Notes: generated from the letters alone by a model not told the origin. Positions 21,640 to 34,980 are shown, counted from the stretch's first letter. The stretch: DNA of 64,000 nt from Linyphia triangularis (GCA_963978545.1 OZ021729.1:81930670-81994669); one strand, 5' to 3'. Numbers and translations: made by a program.

Positions 21640-22672
21640 CAAATAGAAACAAATATTTTAATATAAATCTTTTATACACATTGCCAATTTTTATATTCAT
21701 TAACAAAGTTGCCAATGTCTATTGTCAGCGTGTGCTTGATGATTGCAGTTAATTTTAAATATTAAAAACATTTCAATCGGCCAATTATACGGCAAACTAC
21801 TTTTTAAGATTTATTCATTAACAATGAATGTGAATTTTTGCGCTCACGTCCAAATATCTTTTATTTATTCTGATTAAAACAATTTTATTATTCATTTATT
21901 AAAACAATTTTGGCAACAGAAAAGAGTTTTTTCAGCGATCGATTAAATGCTATTTTAACGCGATTGGATGACGGCAAGTTGGTTTATTAGTATTCCGTAA
22001 AAGCGACCTTCTAGTGACAGTAACAAACCCCAGCATTTGATATAAAATGCATTGTCATCAACAGCGAATCTATTTGACAAGTTTCAGACAGATTGGATGT
22101 TAACAAGATGTTTAATTAGGCTTTCGCAGATTTGCCAGCCATCGACAAACACAGCCACCCACACACACAAAATCGAAGTTAATATAAAGAGTTGAATAAG
22201 ATACTCTTTATTTTTAAATTCTTTATATTAACTTTGCTTTTGTACGGAATCTGCGGAGGCGTCATTAACCCCCTTGTCGTCATCCTATCGAGCAGAAACT
22301 TGGCAGATAGGTTCTATGTCGATGATAATTCTTTCTATCAAATTTTAGGGCAGTTACTGTCACTAAAAAGTCGTTTTTACGGAATACTAATAAACCAACT
22401 TGCCGTCATTCAATCGCATTGAAAAATCATTGAACCGACTGAACTCTTTCCTGTTGCCAAAATTTTTGTAATAAATAAATAATACAATTATAACAATTAA
22501 AATAAAAAAATATTTGGAAGACATTCACGTTCATTTTTAATAAATAAATTTTGAAACGTAGTTTGTCGCACATTTTGCTGATAGAAATGTTTTTGATATT
22601 GGCTCTGCGTTAATGAATATAAAAATTGACAATGCATATAAAGGAATAATTAAAAATTCTGTTTTTATGGGT
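21640..22672. repeat. Family Y inverted-repeat element, copy 2 (fullest)
   Basis: About 1.03 kb arranged as a giant imperfect hairpin. Left: TTTTAATATAAATCTTTTATACACATTGCC...GCCAGCGTGTGC-like. Right: ...GACAATGCATATAAAGGAATAATTAAAAATTCTG. The centre is near 22190 (AAGTTAATATAAAGAG..). Short frames inside are not convincing genes. Likely a non-autonomous foldback or a paired LTR-like remnant; superfamily unknown. Confidence 0.6.
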
Positions 22673-24069
22673 CTTTTAATAAATAAAGGATGAAATTAAT
22701 TGGACTAGAAAAGATTTCGCTCAAAAATCAGACTTGTACTGAATTGATAGAAGACTGACAGAAGATATGCGCAAACACAACCGCATTTTGTTACTTTTTC
22801 AGATATTGATATCAGTAAATAAAATCATAATATAATTATGAAATATTTTACGTAAATGAAACGAAGGTCTATATTTTTAAAAATTAATACTAATATTTAC
22901 TACCAATATACGGTAGAATAGTTCTATAACATTTATACCTACTCATAATTTTTTTATTTTCGCCCATAACTAGTGTAAGAAAGTCAACACTTCTGAATAT
23001 TTTTTTTAAGGAGATTCAATTGTTTAATTTGGTCTAATGTCACCAGTCATAACTGAATTTGTAATTCATTTAAGAGTTTGTCATTTTAAATGCAAATGAT
23101 ATCAAAGATTTGATACACAGGAGCTTATTCTCACAACTTTGGATTATTTTGTAGAATTTGTTTTTATAAAAGATACTTTTGTAGATACTTTTTATTAAAA
23201 TAACAAAATTCATATTTTAGATAAAAATAAACTATTCAACGAATGTAATTGCTCCTAGTATCTCATCTGCTTTGAGCTATATATATATATATATAATTTA
23301 TTTATTTATTTATATTGGATCAAAATTAATTAAATTAAAATTATTTTAATGAATTGGGTAGTTATTTATAGGTTTGAAAATTCTTTTAGTGAGTTGAGTA
23401 GTTATTAATTGGATTAAAAATCTTTTTAATGAGCTGATTTAAACTGGAATTATATCTGGTGAAAAATAGTTTTACACCGACAAAAACTAGTAGCAAATAA
23501 AGTTCAAAATTTGTGGTAATAATGTATTAACAGTGTAGTGCGTATAATCACAATAAAATGAACCTAGTTTAAAAAGTATTTCGCCTATCACAAATAACCT
23601 AATACAATTTTAAATCTACCGTGTTCAGGAATACTTTATAATAAAAAGAAACAATTTTTATTTTTATTATAATTTCGCAAAAACCAATTTGTACTGGTAC
23701 CTTAAGAAGATATCTATGTTGCACTTACAAGTTGCGATAGGTTATTCGCCGAGTCTCGAAAAATTCTCACGCCTACTATATTGTTTTAATAATATCGAGT
23801 TTCCGTGGTTTAGTCAATGCCGAAAATTGAGGTTTATAAAATTTTATTCCAGGGTGAACAATATTTTCATACTCAAAAGAAAACACAGAAGGAATGACTG
23901 TTAACATAGTCTAACATCTGAACATGTGCTTATTACCTACCCATCAAAAACTTTCCAAGCTGAAAGTTTATCCCTTACAATTCAGTGCAAATGAGCTATT
24001 TACGAATTGTTTTTAATTAAAGTGAAAAATAAATTCTCGAACGCAAAAAGTGAACATTTTGGTTCACCA
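22673..24069. other. No gene seen
   Basis: AT-rich, with (TA)n at 23279-23295 and TTTA repeats following. Confidence 0.45.
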
Positions 24070-25620
24070 ACTCAGTGAGTTGGTTTTACTAATTATTTTT
24101 TAATGAAAGCTTCATGTACTTTCGGGTTTGAAATACCATTATACCTGAGAAATATGATAATGTACCTGAACTCAGTGAGTATAACTTCACAGTGAATAAG
24201 ATAATACTATACTTGAACTCACTGAATGTGACTTTTCAGTGAGTAATATGACATTAAATCTGAACTCAGTGCATATAACTTCTCAGTCAGTAACATGAAA
24301 TTGTACCTGAACTCAGTGAGTAATATAACAATTTACTTGAACTCAGTGATTATAAGTTCTCAGTGAGTAATGCAAAATTATACCTGAACTCAGTGAGTAA
24401 TATAACAATGTACTTGAACTCAGAGATTATAATTTCTCAGTGAGAAATGCAATATTATACCTGAACTCAGTGAGTAATATGACAATATACTTGAACTCAG
24501 TGATTATAATTTCTCAGTTAGTAATGTAATATTATACCTGAACTCAGTGAGTAATATGACAATATACTTGAACTCAGAGATTATAATTTCTCAGTGGTGC
24601 AATATTATACCTGAACTCAGTGAGTAATATGACAATATACTTGAACTCAGTGATTATAATTTCTCAGTTAGTAATGTAATATTATACCTGAACTCAGTGA
24701 GTAATACGACAATGTACTTGAATTCAGTGAGTAATATGACAATGTACTTGAATTCAGTGATTATAATTTCTCAGTTAGTAATGTAATATTATACCTGAAC
24801 TCAGTGAGTAATATGACAATATACTTGAACTCAGAGATTATAATTTCTCAGTGATGCAATATTATACCTGAACTCAGTGAGTAATATGACAATATACTTG
24901 AACTCAGTGATTATAATTTCTCAGTTAGTAATGTAATATTATACCTGAACTCAGTGAGTAATATGACAATATACTTGAACTCAGAGATTATAATTTCTCA
25001 GTGATGCAATATTATACCTGAACTCAGTGAGTAATATGACAATATACTTGAACTCAGTGATTATAATTTCTCAGTTAGTAATGTAATATTATACCTGAAC
25101 TCAGTGAGTAATATGACAATATACTTGAACTCAGAGATTATAATTTCTCAGTGATGCAATATTATACCTGAACTCAGTGAGTAATATGACAATATACTTG
25201 AACTCAGTGATTATAATTTCTCAGTTAATAATGTAATATTATACCTGAACTCAGTGAGTAATATGACAATATACTTGAACTCAGAGATTATAATTTCTCA
25301 GTGATGCAATATTATACCTGAACTCAGTGAGTAATATGACAATATACTTGAACTCAGTGATTATAATTTCTCAGTTAGTAATGTAATATTATACCTGAAT
25401 TCAGTGAGTAATACGACAATGTACTTGAATTCAGTGAGTAATATGACAATGTACTTGAATTCAGTGATTATAATTTCTCAACGAGCAATACAATATTATA
25501 CTTGAACTCAGTGAATATGACTTCTCAGTGAGTAATAAAATATTATACCTGAACTCAGTGAGTATAATTTTTCAATGAGTAATTTGACATTATATCTGAA
25601 CTCAGTTAGTTAAACCTCTT
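24070..25620. repeat. Minisatellite with 150-bp higher-order unit
   Basis: A ~1.55-kb array. The basic unit of ~36-40 bp contains CTGAACTCAGTGAGTAATAT or ACTTGAACTCAG.GATTATAA. From 24781 to about 25400 four unit types form a higher-order unit that recurs every 150 bp (starts 24781, 24931, 25081, 25231, with a fifth start at 25381) almost without change. The flanks contain more diverged units, as expected for an array that grows in its centre. Confidence 0.93.
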
Positions 25621-26216
25621 ATAGAGCAATATGATAAGCTACATTTAGCAGTATTAGATGAAGAATTTGAAATTCTCAAATATTCACTTTCTCCCAATGC
25701 AATTTTTGCCGAGACAGATGTTGTTACCTTTTTCACAACAATCGTATTTCAAACTTAAATGAACTCAACAATTTAGTACTAAGAAAAAAAAGTACTTTTT
25801 TTAAAAATATTCATGGACGTACGTGTTACAAAATATACTAAGTCTGGCGCCGCTATTCACATTTCATCATTAAACTTAACCTATAATGTACAGGTTAGTT
25901 AACAACCTTCTGCACCTTGATGAATAGTAATAAATGATGGATCGCTGATTACAGAAAGATGTAAAAACGTGTTCTTTTCTTGCTTGTGTTACTAGTTTCT
26001 TGCTTAGTTAATCGCATTGTAAAACATGAAGAGAAAAAATAATAACTGCAGCGCAACTTTAAAAGACTATAAATTTCAACATATATATATATCTTATCAT
26101 ATCAAATTTAAAAGGGAAGAGTGAAAACACAATTTTTACAATAGGGTTGACAAAGATTGGAAAGTTTTGCCTGCGAATATTGTAAATTCCGTGAGTGTAG
26201 AGAGTTTTAAATAATA
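25621..26216. other. No gene seen
   Basis: Non-coding, AT-rich, with a short (TA)n at 26081-26090. Confidence 0.4.
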
Positions 26217-26760
26217 TAACCCATAAAAACAAAGTTTTTAATACAAATCCTTTATATGCATCGCCAATTATTAAATTCATTAACAAAGCGCCGTTTCTGT
26301 TGCCAGCGTGTGCTTGGTATTGGCATTGAATTTTAAATATTAAAAACATCTCTATCAGCAAAATATGCACCAAACTACCTTTTAAAATGTATTCATTAAA
26401 AATGAATGTGAATTTATTCACTCACATCCAAATATATTTTATTTATTCCGATTAAAAGAATTTTATTATTTATTAATTAAAATAATTTTGGCAACAGGAA
26501 AGAGTTTCTTCAATGATAGGTTAAATGCTATTTCAGTGCGATTGGATGACGGCAAGTTTGTTTATTAGTATTCGATAAAAGCAGCCTTTTAGTGACAGAG
26601 ACAGCCTCCAAAATTTCATAAAATGCATTGTCATCGACATCGAATCTATCTGCCAAGATTCAGTCCGATTGGATGACGGCAAGAAGGTTAATTAGGTCTC
26701 GGCAGATTTACCTGCCAACGACAAACATGTATACACACAAAATCGAAGTTAATAAAAATA
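26217..26760. repeat. Family Y, left half (copy 3)
   Basis: Left arm with ACCCATAAAAACAAAGTTTTTAATA, GTTGCCAGCGTGTGCTTGG and GGATGACGGCAAG, ending at the element centre (ACAAAATCGAAGTTAATAAA). The matching right half begins at 27813. Confidence 0.6.
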
Positions 26761-27812
26761 ATTAAAAAATGCACTGGAGAATCAAAAAGGGACAGTGACT
26801 GCGTTACACTGACTAGAGAAGTGACTTATTTTTTGCTGTCAAATTTGTATGCGCTTATTTTGAAATTATTTAGTGAACCATATTGATAAAAAAACAGATA
26901 TTACTTTTGCAAATGGTTGGATACTTTTAATTTTGTCAACTTAAATTATGCATTGCATTTTTCCAGTATAATTTTGTGATCTTTTAATGAATTTGTGAAT
27001 TTTTATTTATATATTGTATTTTCTCAGTATAATTCTTTGTCCACTTAGAATTGCATTGTGTCATTGCGAAACGATTCTTTAAACTTAATCATTTTTGTGA
27101 TCGTAATTGTTTGACGTATAATTAAATTAACTTTTAAAGTTGTGTTTACTTTGTGTATTATGTTAAGTGCAATTTTGGTATTTTCCAATATGTATCCGGC
27201 AGTTTCTGTAATTTTTATTTCGTTAATCCGTAAATTCAATATTTTATGTTATTATGCAAATTCAATACTTTTTGGGTTTTTTGTCTGGATCAACCTTGTT
27301 AAACCTTAAACCTGTCATTGGTCTTCAAATTTATATTCGTAAAAAAAAATATAATAATTTCTCAAACATTCAGTTGAATTGAACTAATTCATAGGATGGA
27401 GTGTCTTAAAAAAAATAAAAAAAAATATGAATTTTAATATTTTACAAAAAATGTATAGTAAATAACTTATCTAGCATTGTCTAGCCAACTCGCACAAGGA
27501 CGCCAAATCTTGGATCTCATGTCAGAGAAGCTAAATTTACTTATTATTGTAATATTCCTAATGGATTTTAACTACTTAATATTCCATAAAGTATGACTCA
27601 AACAGAAAAAGGAAACTGTACCTTGGATCACACATCAATAAAGAAAAAAAATTACGTAAATTTTAAATATTCTTCCAACAAATAAACATCACAAAATTCC
27701 ATACAGAGTAATAAGACTAACATAATAAACAACTGAAGATGCTTCATTTATAACAACGGTCAATTTTCCAAAAATCAATTCAAGATTCTTAAGTCTGTAA
27801 TATATAATATTA
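26761..27812. other. ~1.05 kb between two family Y halves
   Basis: AT-rich sequence without a recognised ORF. It may be an insertion that split one Y element at its centre, or unrelated DNA between two half copies. Confidence 0.35.
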
Positions 27813-28670
27813 AATCCTTTTTATTAACTTCGATTTTTTTTTTGAGGACCGGTTATGTTGATGGCGGGCAAATCTGCGGATGCCCTTGCCGTCCTCCAAT
27901 CGGACTGAAACTTGGCAGATAGATTGGCGAAATTTCAGTCCATCATGCATTCTATCACATTTAGGGGGTTGTCATTGTCACTAAAAGTTCGCTATTACGA
28001 AATACTAACAAACCAATTGTCATTCAATCGCGCTGAAATAGGATATAACCTATCATTGAAAAAAAAACTCTTTTCCAGATGTCAAAATTATTTTAATAAT
28101 TGATAAAATTATTTTAATCAAAATAAATAAATAATAAAATTATTTTAATCAAAATAAATAAATAATAAAATTATTTTAATCAAAATAAATAAATAATAAA
28201 ATTATTTTAATCAAAATAAATAAATAATAAAATTATTTTAATCAAAATAAATAAATAATAAAATTATTTTAATCAAAATAAATAAATAATAAAATTATTT
28301 TAATCAAAATAAATAATAAAATTATTTTAATGAAAATAAATAATAAAATTATTTTAATGAAAATAAATAATAAAATTATTTTAATGAAAATAAATAATAA
28401 AATTATTTTAATGAAAATAAATAATAAAATTATTTTAATCAAAATAAATAAAAGCTATTTGAATGTGAGCTCATAAATTCACGTTTATTTTAATAAATAA
28501 ATTTTGAAAAGTAGCTTGCAGCATATTTTGATAAGAGTTGTTTTTAATATTCAAAATTAGATGCAAACACCGAGCACACGCTGACAACAGAAATGGCGCT
28601 CTCCGTTAATAAATATAAAAATTGGCAATGCATCCGAAGGACTTACATTAAAAACTTTATTTTTATACGT
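27813..28670. repeat. Family Y, right half (copy 4) with internal expansion
   Basis: Begins TTATTAACTTCGATTTTTT (centre), includes CCAATCGGACTGAAACTTGGC and CGCTGACAACAGAAATGGCG, and ends CATTAAAAACTTTATTTTTA. The segment that is single in other copies is amplified here (28103-28450). Confidence 0.6.
28103..28450. repeat. AT-rich minisatellite, 31- then 27-bp units
   Basis: About seven units of TTATTTTAATCAAAATAAAT(AAATAATAAAA), then four or five shorter units with TTTTAATGAAAATAAAT. The change from 31 to 27 bp and from C to G at one position marks two expansion phases. Confidence 0.92.
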
Positions 28671-28849
28671 TATATTATATACAAAATAAGTGGTCCGCAC
28701 AGCTAAAAAGGCCAGGAAACGCAGCTCCTAAATACGAAATTATCTGTTACAAGCCCTAAATACACCCGTAAACAAATAGTTTCTTCCTATTCTCATGTAC
28801 CCTGTTCCATGAAGTGATGTTTTGCATTCAAATCGGGACATATCTTCGA

Positions 28850-29065
28850 AACGTGGCATATCCGTCTCTTCCTAAAAGAAGGTCGCCGCGAGTCGATCTC
28901 CCGTCAATGCCGTGTGTGTGTGCTCTTGCAGCGGCAGAGCGCCTCTCACTTATCCTCGCTGGAACTAAATGGCGTACGCGCGGCAGTTTTGCCCAGCAGA
29001 GCGTGTCATGTCATTAACGCTTCGCCACTTAGTCAATCGAACAATCAGGAAACAACGCACCTGAA
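28850..29065. other. GC- and CpG-richer island within the presumed intron
   Basis: Contrasts sharply with the AT-rich surroundings (GGTCGCCGCGAGTCG, GGCGTACGCGCGGCAG). Short frames exist but no gene is recognised. It could be an enhancer, an alternative promoter or a decayed exon. Confidence 0.35.
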
Positions 29066-31847
29066 CGAGTTAAGTGACTGTTTCATTTGGAAATTCTCTC
29101 AACGATGTTTTGTAGGAGTCGGATATTTGGATTTCAATTTTTTTTCTTTTTTTTTCTTCTTTTGATTGCGAAGAGGAACAATGACTTGGGATTGTTAATT
29201 TTAGAATGAGAAACCGTACATTAAATTTATGAAAATGAATTTTCTTTCTGGCTAATGAGATTTCTTACTAAATTTTAATAATTGACTTTGCTAGTTGCAT
29301 AATGTCAGTGTCATGTCAAAATTTCGGACGGGGATTTTAACACTTTCAGTCAATGCTACCTCAGATCTTTTTTTTTTTTTTTTTACATAATAAAAACATA
29401 CTATAAGAAAATTTGGATTATTGGTTTACTATTATATTGTTTATTAATCTACATTCACTCTGCCAATGTAATAAAATAAAAAACAATTCGTAGAACATCC
29501 AATATTAGAATAGTTACAAAGATAAAATTAAGGGCAACTAACGTATTAATTTCCCTCAATTTTATACTTAAAAAGTTTGTTGTGTATACTACATTTTACA
29601 ACTTCTCTTTTTTCAGTGCGTTTATATTTAATAATATTTCACTCCTAATTTCACTAATTTCTGAAAAGAAATTCTTCGTAAAGGAATTAATTACACTTTT
29701 AAAATATGATGCTCAAAACCATCTATAGAAGATTTTAACGTTTTAGAGAATTGAATGCTTAATATCTGAAAAACTTTTCATTTTCAAAGAGCGACACACA
29801 CTCAATTTTAAAAATAAAATTGCACACATTATTATTGTGTTAAACACTTGTTATTATCCAAGGGCCTTCTAATAACTTGCTAACTTAAAATTTCAAGATG
29901 TTATTTGGGCTCCGAATGTATCTTATGCACCTAATTTTTAGTTGGGTGTCATCATTTAGCAACACTTGTGACATGTTTTTGACCATTTTAATACAGCTTT
30001 AAAAATAAATTGGAGTATTTACCTTTCCATTAACCAATCGCAGTGCGCATTTGATTTTCCTATGACTATAGCAGTTGACTGTGACGTAGCCATGCTTAAG
30101 CTCTAACAAAAACGAAAATCGTTTGGCAGACGGAGAGTTTAATTCATATGAAATATTTGAGAATCTTCCGTATCCGAAATATGTGATTTCTAAAGTTCAA
30201 TTAAAACAATTGCTTGTAAGTATTTAAGTGTCATCGCTCGTGTCTTGGGACAATTGTTCTAACTTTTTCCTTAGTGCACCTATAAACCAAGTTTATGTTA
30301 TGATTGAAAGGCAAATATTTACTCGAAGTGCGACGAAGTGTTATTTTTCCTGCAATGTCGCATTTATATTAAAGAAAGTAAATTGAAAACAAACATCACT
30401 CGTCGGATCGTCTTGGCATTTGAATTTAGAATGACTGTTTAGTTCAATATTTATGTACATTGTCATGGTGGATGCCTTCATTTGTTTTCTTATGAAAACA
30501 TTATCTCTCTCTCGGAGTTTAAAAGTCTGGAATGACATTTTTGAAAACAATGACGACTTTTTCAAATAGTAAATGAAGACAAGTTGCACAAATAGGTTTA
30601 TTTTTAAGTCATTTGGATTTTTAAAACCTATCGCGTGGAGAGACAAATTAAAGGAACTTATATAAGGTGAGGTGGTGTATTCTTTTAATTTACCTTCAAT
30701 CAACACCATTTACGCATCAATAACATAGAGCAATTTCTAAGCGAAATTGAAGGTTTTGTCATCTTCAAGTGTAAGGTATTTGACAGAAGGTTGCGTTCGG
30801 GAATTGGAGTGCGCAGTTAACATTTTAAATAATACCTGTAAAAGTTCAGAATTGAAAATGGAATTAAGTTAAATGTCGAATTATGTTGTTGAATGTTATA
30901 TTTAAGATGTCATTGAAAAGGGTATTTGGAAAATAAACATATCTTATACAGGAAGTTGGTAGGTATCGATCAGAATACTGCAATTGTTGAAAGTGAAACG
31001 GGGGCCCGTTTCATTGTAAACTTAAAAAAAATTTTTATTAAAAAAATGCTTTCGGTTCGATGATAATTTGAATGAAATTTCTTTACTCTTTGTTTTTAAG
31101 TTTCCAAAGTATTTCTAGTTTGGAAAGTTATTCTGATTGTCCAAAACAAGTGTAGAATATTAGTTTTTTAAAAACTGAGCTTGAACTTAAAACACAGCTT
31201 TGGATTTAGTTAAATATTTTGTACATGCCGACGGAATGTATAACTTTTTTTTTTTTTTTTGATGTTAAACTACTTTTCTTCATAATTGATTTCTGCCACT
31301 ATTGAAAATGTGCAAATTGAATTTATATAAGCTTGATTAAAAAATAAAATCCAAGCAGCCAATGTACATAAATTTTTGAACCTGCACTTGTTGAAAATGT
31401 AACTCGTACGATAATATTGTATGCATTTTTCGGAGAAATATTTCAAACTAAATTAGAAAGAAACTTTGGAAGTTCACAGTTAGGTTACAACATTGTGAAA
31501 TGAGCTCTATGAGTAATATTTTAGATTCATGCTTCCCAAATGAGCTTCAGGTGTTAATTTCTGGTGCTGTAGCAAATTATCTCCACATCTTGACAAATTA
31601 GCGAAGCTTTTTGTCGTTGCCATTGATTTTTTTATTATTCTATATCAATTTATATAATTTGTAATTAACAAATGACATTTCGCGACGTATGAAAGGCGAA
31701 AGTCGTGATTAAAATGATAAAATTCATCTTGCAGTTTTATAATAGATAAAAATAATTTTTATTTATAAATTCTTAATTAAAGCCCTATAATAATATATAT
31801 ATATATATTTTTTAAATGTATGTGCTTTGTGTGTGTCTATGCATGGG
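29066..31847. other. Apparently unique non-coding DNA
   Basis: No repeats shared within the window were noticed. Poly-T runs near 29369 and 31246. A 122-codon frame at 30341-30709 on the minus strand has no recognisable features. Confidence 0.4.
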
Positions 31848-32275
31848 GGTTAAAATGCAAATAGTTAATTTGGGAGATTAGAAATACGTATAATTAATTT
31901 GGAGGTTAATGAGTAGGATTACGTATAGAAATAACTGACCTAGTAGAAGGTTAAAAATACAAATACTTGGGCGTGGGGGGGAGGGGGGGGGGGGTTATAA
32001 TACAGTTAACTAATTTAGAAGGTTAAAATATAAATGATGAATGTGGAGGGTTAAAAATATAAATGGTTAATTAGGAGGGTTAAAATGCAAAAAATTTATA
32101 TGGAGGGATAAAAAATACAAACAATCAAAGGGGAAAAAATACAAATAATTAATGTATAGGGTAAAAAATACTAAAAATTAACGTAGAAGGGTTTGAAATA
32201 CAAATAATTAATGTAGATGTTTATAAATACAAACAATAATTGAGAATGGTTAAAAGCACAAATAATATTAAAAAA
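31848..32275. repeat. Diverged minisatellite, ~37-bp units
   Basis: About eleven units of the type GGTTAAAAATACAAATAATTAATGTAGA, with many substitutions. A G-rich interruption (GGGGGGGAGGGGGGGGGGGG, about 31974-31993) could form a quadruplex. Confidence 0.8.
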
Positions 32276-33423
32276 CAATTTGAAAAGTAAAAATGTAGTT
32301 TTAAGGATTCGTAACAAATGTTAAAAAAAAATCTCTAAAATGTGTTGTGTTGCAAACTGTAATTGATAAATTTTTAAAAATCTATTCACTAGCCAAATTT
32401 GAGCAAAAAGTAAAGAGAACACACACTTCAATTTTTAAATAACTTCTAGAGTATTCAGTTTTATTTGTAGGTGTTTTCATTTTGTCTTGCAGAAATATTG
32501 TTCGAGGAATTGTCTCAAAATGATTAAAAACTTTTAATTTTTTATTTTATATGAGTACTAATATTCTGTGTGCTTACGAAAAGTGATGGATATTAAGTGT
32601 TGAGTATTTAGATGATGATATCGTTGCATTAAATTCGGAGCTACAAATAGTCATTTTCAAGAGACTGATAAAAAATAATCGGTGGATGAATTTCAAGTCG
32701 GATATTAAAGTTTCATAAAATATTGTTGTTTTTCTTAATTAAAATATCAAAGAAATCATGTCTTTAATATAAAATGTTATGTGTTCAAAAAAAAAAAATT
32801 ATAAGTCCCATTGCTTTGAATCAGAAAATTCTCAACATATAGTCCAACAAGAATTAAATAAAAAAAATAAGAAAAATAAAAAAATTGCGCATGATATCTA
32901 GCGTAAAGGCGCAAATGAAAATTCCGTAGTTTGCAAATTCTAAATAAAACTAATTTCTCAACATATGAACTTGTAAATATATTTTAAGTAGAGTAAAGAC
33001 GTATTTTAAGGAAAATCAAATAATAAATATGATTTTTCTTGAAATATTTCAACAACAAAGAAACGAGATACAATTGTCCATGTTTATGACACTTCAACTA
33101 CTGATAAAAATCAACTTTTCAAGTAATACTACAAACTGATAAAGAAAATATTTACTACATAGTTTTCAGCTATTTAATTATTTTAACTTTACTAATAAAA
33201 GCAAACTATTGTTTCTCTATAGAAATCAGAGTAAAAATTACCAATTTTTTTTTCAATAAAACAATCTTATCTTTGTGGGTAATTGATAATTACATCGTAT
33301 ACTGTATTAGATAATTGGGATGTTTTCCAGAAAATGTTGCATTCGAACACAAACCAATCTTTGAATTTAAAATTTTTGGTATCATTAAATATTTTAAGAA
33401 ATGGTCCCTTTTATCGATTTTTC
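32276..33423. other. No gene seen
   Basis: AT-rich non-coding sequence. Confidence 0.4.
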
Positions 33424-33478
33424 ATATCTTAAGTGATATGTTATTGTTTCTGAAACAATAACATATCACTTAAGATAT
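33424..33478. repeat. Perfect 27-bp-arm palindrome
   Basis: Arms 33424-33450 and 33452-33478 are exact complements with one T (33451) between them. The first arm begins ATATCTTAAGTGATATG. Confidence 0.97.
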
Positions 33479-33567
33479 TTTACACAATGCTTTAATAAAA
33501 TTTTTGAAAATTGCATTTTGGATATATGAGTTGAACCTTTTTTTTTTTTTTATTGTTTTTAATTTGC

Positions 33568-33896
33568 AGCTGAAATATTTGTAATGTGCAAATTTTAAAG
33601 TAAGAAGCGGGTATCAGCACAGCATTGTAAGAAATATTGATGGAAGTTCAAAGTTGGAATATAATAATAATGATGATGATAAAATACTTTTGAAATTATA
33701 TGGAAAATATTTTAAAGTAAGTTTTCTATACACAACAGTTAAGAGATAATAATTATAAAATATTTTCCATATAATTTCGAAAGCATTTTCTATTATTGAA
33801 CTTCCGTCAATATTTCTTACAATACTTTGCTGATGCTCGCTTACTTTAAGATTGATGTTCTTACTTTAAGATTTGCACATTATAAATATTTTAGCA
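33568..33896. repeat. ~330-bp foldback
   Basis: Left arm GCTGAAATATTTGTAATGTG, ACTTTAAG-like and AGCATTGTAAGAAATATTGA; the right arm is its inverse up to AATATTTTAGC. The right arm contains a small duplication of CTTACTTTAAGATT. Probably a foldback element. Confidence 0.75.
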
Positions 33897-34980
33897 CCAA
33901 ATTAAATAATTTTTGATCTCGTATATCGAAAATACAAACTCCGAAAATTTAATTAAAGCATTATATAAAATATCCTTAGTAATCTTAAGAAATAAACTAG
34001 TGAAAAATACATGCAATGCAAATTCACTGTGCATTTTATATAATAAATTTTTAAACTAATTTTTATTTTAATGTGAAACATTGATTATACAATATCTTTA
34101 TATTAAAACTATAAATGCTATTCTGTTAGTCTAAATTCTTCAAAGAACAATAATTACTATCTAGTCCACATTTTTTGAATTGAAGATTTCTAACGTAACT
34201 GGCTAGTGTTTAACTGACTAGAGATATAGGCAAACACCTTGGAAGGTTATTATTTTTATTAATTATTGTTTTTTTTCTTCTAAAATTTCAATGTGTTTTA
34301 CTAGCTATCTTGAATTAAAATATATTTTAATGCTAAAATAATTGATTTTTTAAAGCAATCGTAGTTTTAAAGAAACTACCAAAAAGCTCTTTTATAAGTG
34401 TCACTTTTCCAAAATGTGAATTGTAGGTAGCAAAATATTTTACGGATTAAAACTAAAACGTTTAAATTTTTAATTCTGTTATGACGAATTGAGAATAAGA
34501 ATTAAAAAACAAAAAAAAAAACCCAAAAAAACCCCACATAAGTCTAATTTTATAACAACAGAAAGTTACGTGTACATAAAAATTCGCGACTTTTAACAAA
34601 ATGTATTATTCCGCTAAAGCATAAAATACCAAAACATGATTTTGATATATTTTTTTTAAATTTCTACACTTATCTACCAGTAATTAAATTCCTTAAAATA
34701 TCAATACTAGGTCTCTACTTGATATGGAAACTAAAATAAACATTGATTTTTGAAGTTGAAAGTTGTTGTTATCTGTTATTAAAAGTTAAAAAAAAAAAAG
34801 GTGTATTTTGACAAAAAATCACGTTTAAAAGATGTTTGCAAAGCAACATCAGCAATCGATATTTAAAAAGAAATCTTATGCCACACAAAACATTTTCACA
34901 ACTTCTCTTAGCACTACATAAAAATTGCCACATAAATTCAATCTCAGCGATATCGACTCAAGATATTACGAAATGGTGTC
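33897..34980. other. Intron 1 next to the donor, no element recognised
   Basis: AT-rich. A short inverted repeat GATGTTTGCAAAGCAACATC occurs at 34831-34850. Confidence 0.45.

Noticed and set aside
24070..25620. CRISPR array
   Set aside because: Repeats are directly adjacent with no unique spacers, and the genome is eukaryotic; this is a minisatellite.
26059..26421. 120-codon minus-strand ORF
   Set aside because: It spans unique sequence and part of family Y, so a gene is unlikely.
30341..30709. 122-codon minus-strand ORF
   Set aside because: No domain, signal peptide or coding-type composition; ordinary for AT-rich DNA of this length.
31848..32275. Interstitial telomere repeat
   Set aside because: Units of ~37 bp with GGTTAAAA do not match TTAGG or TTAGGG arrays.
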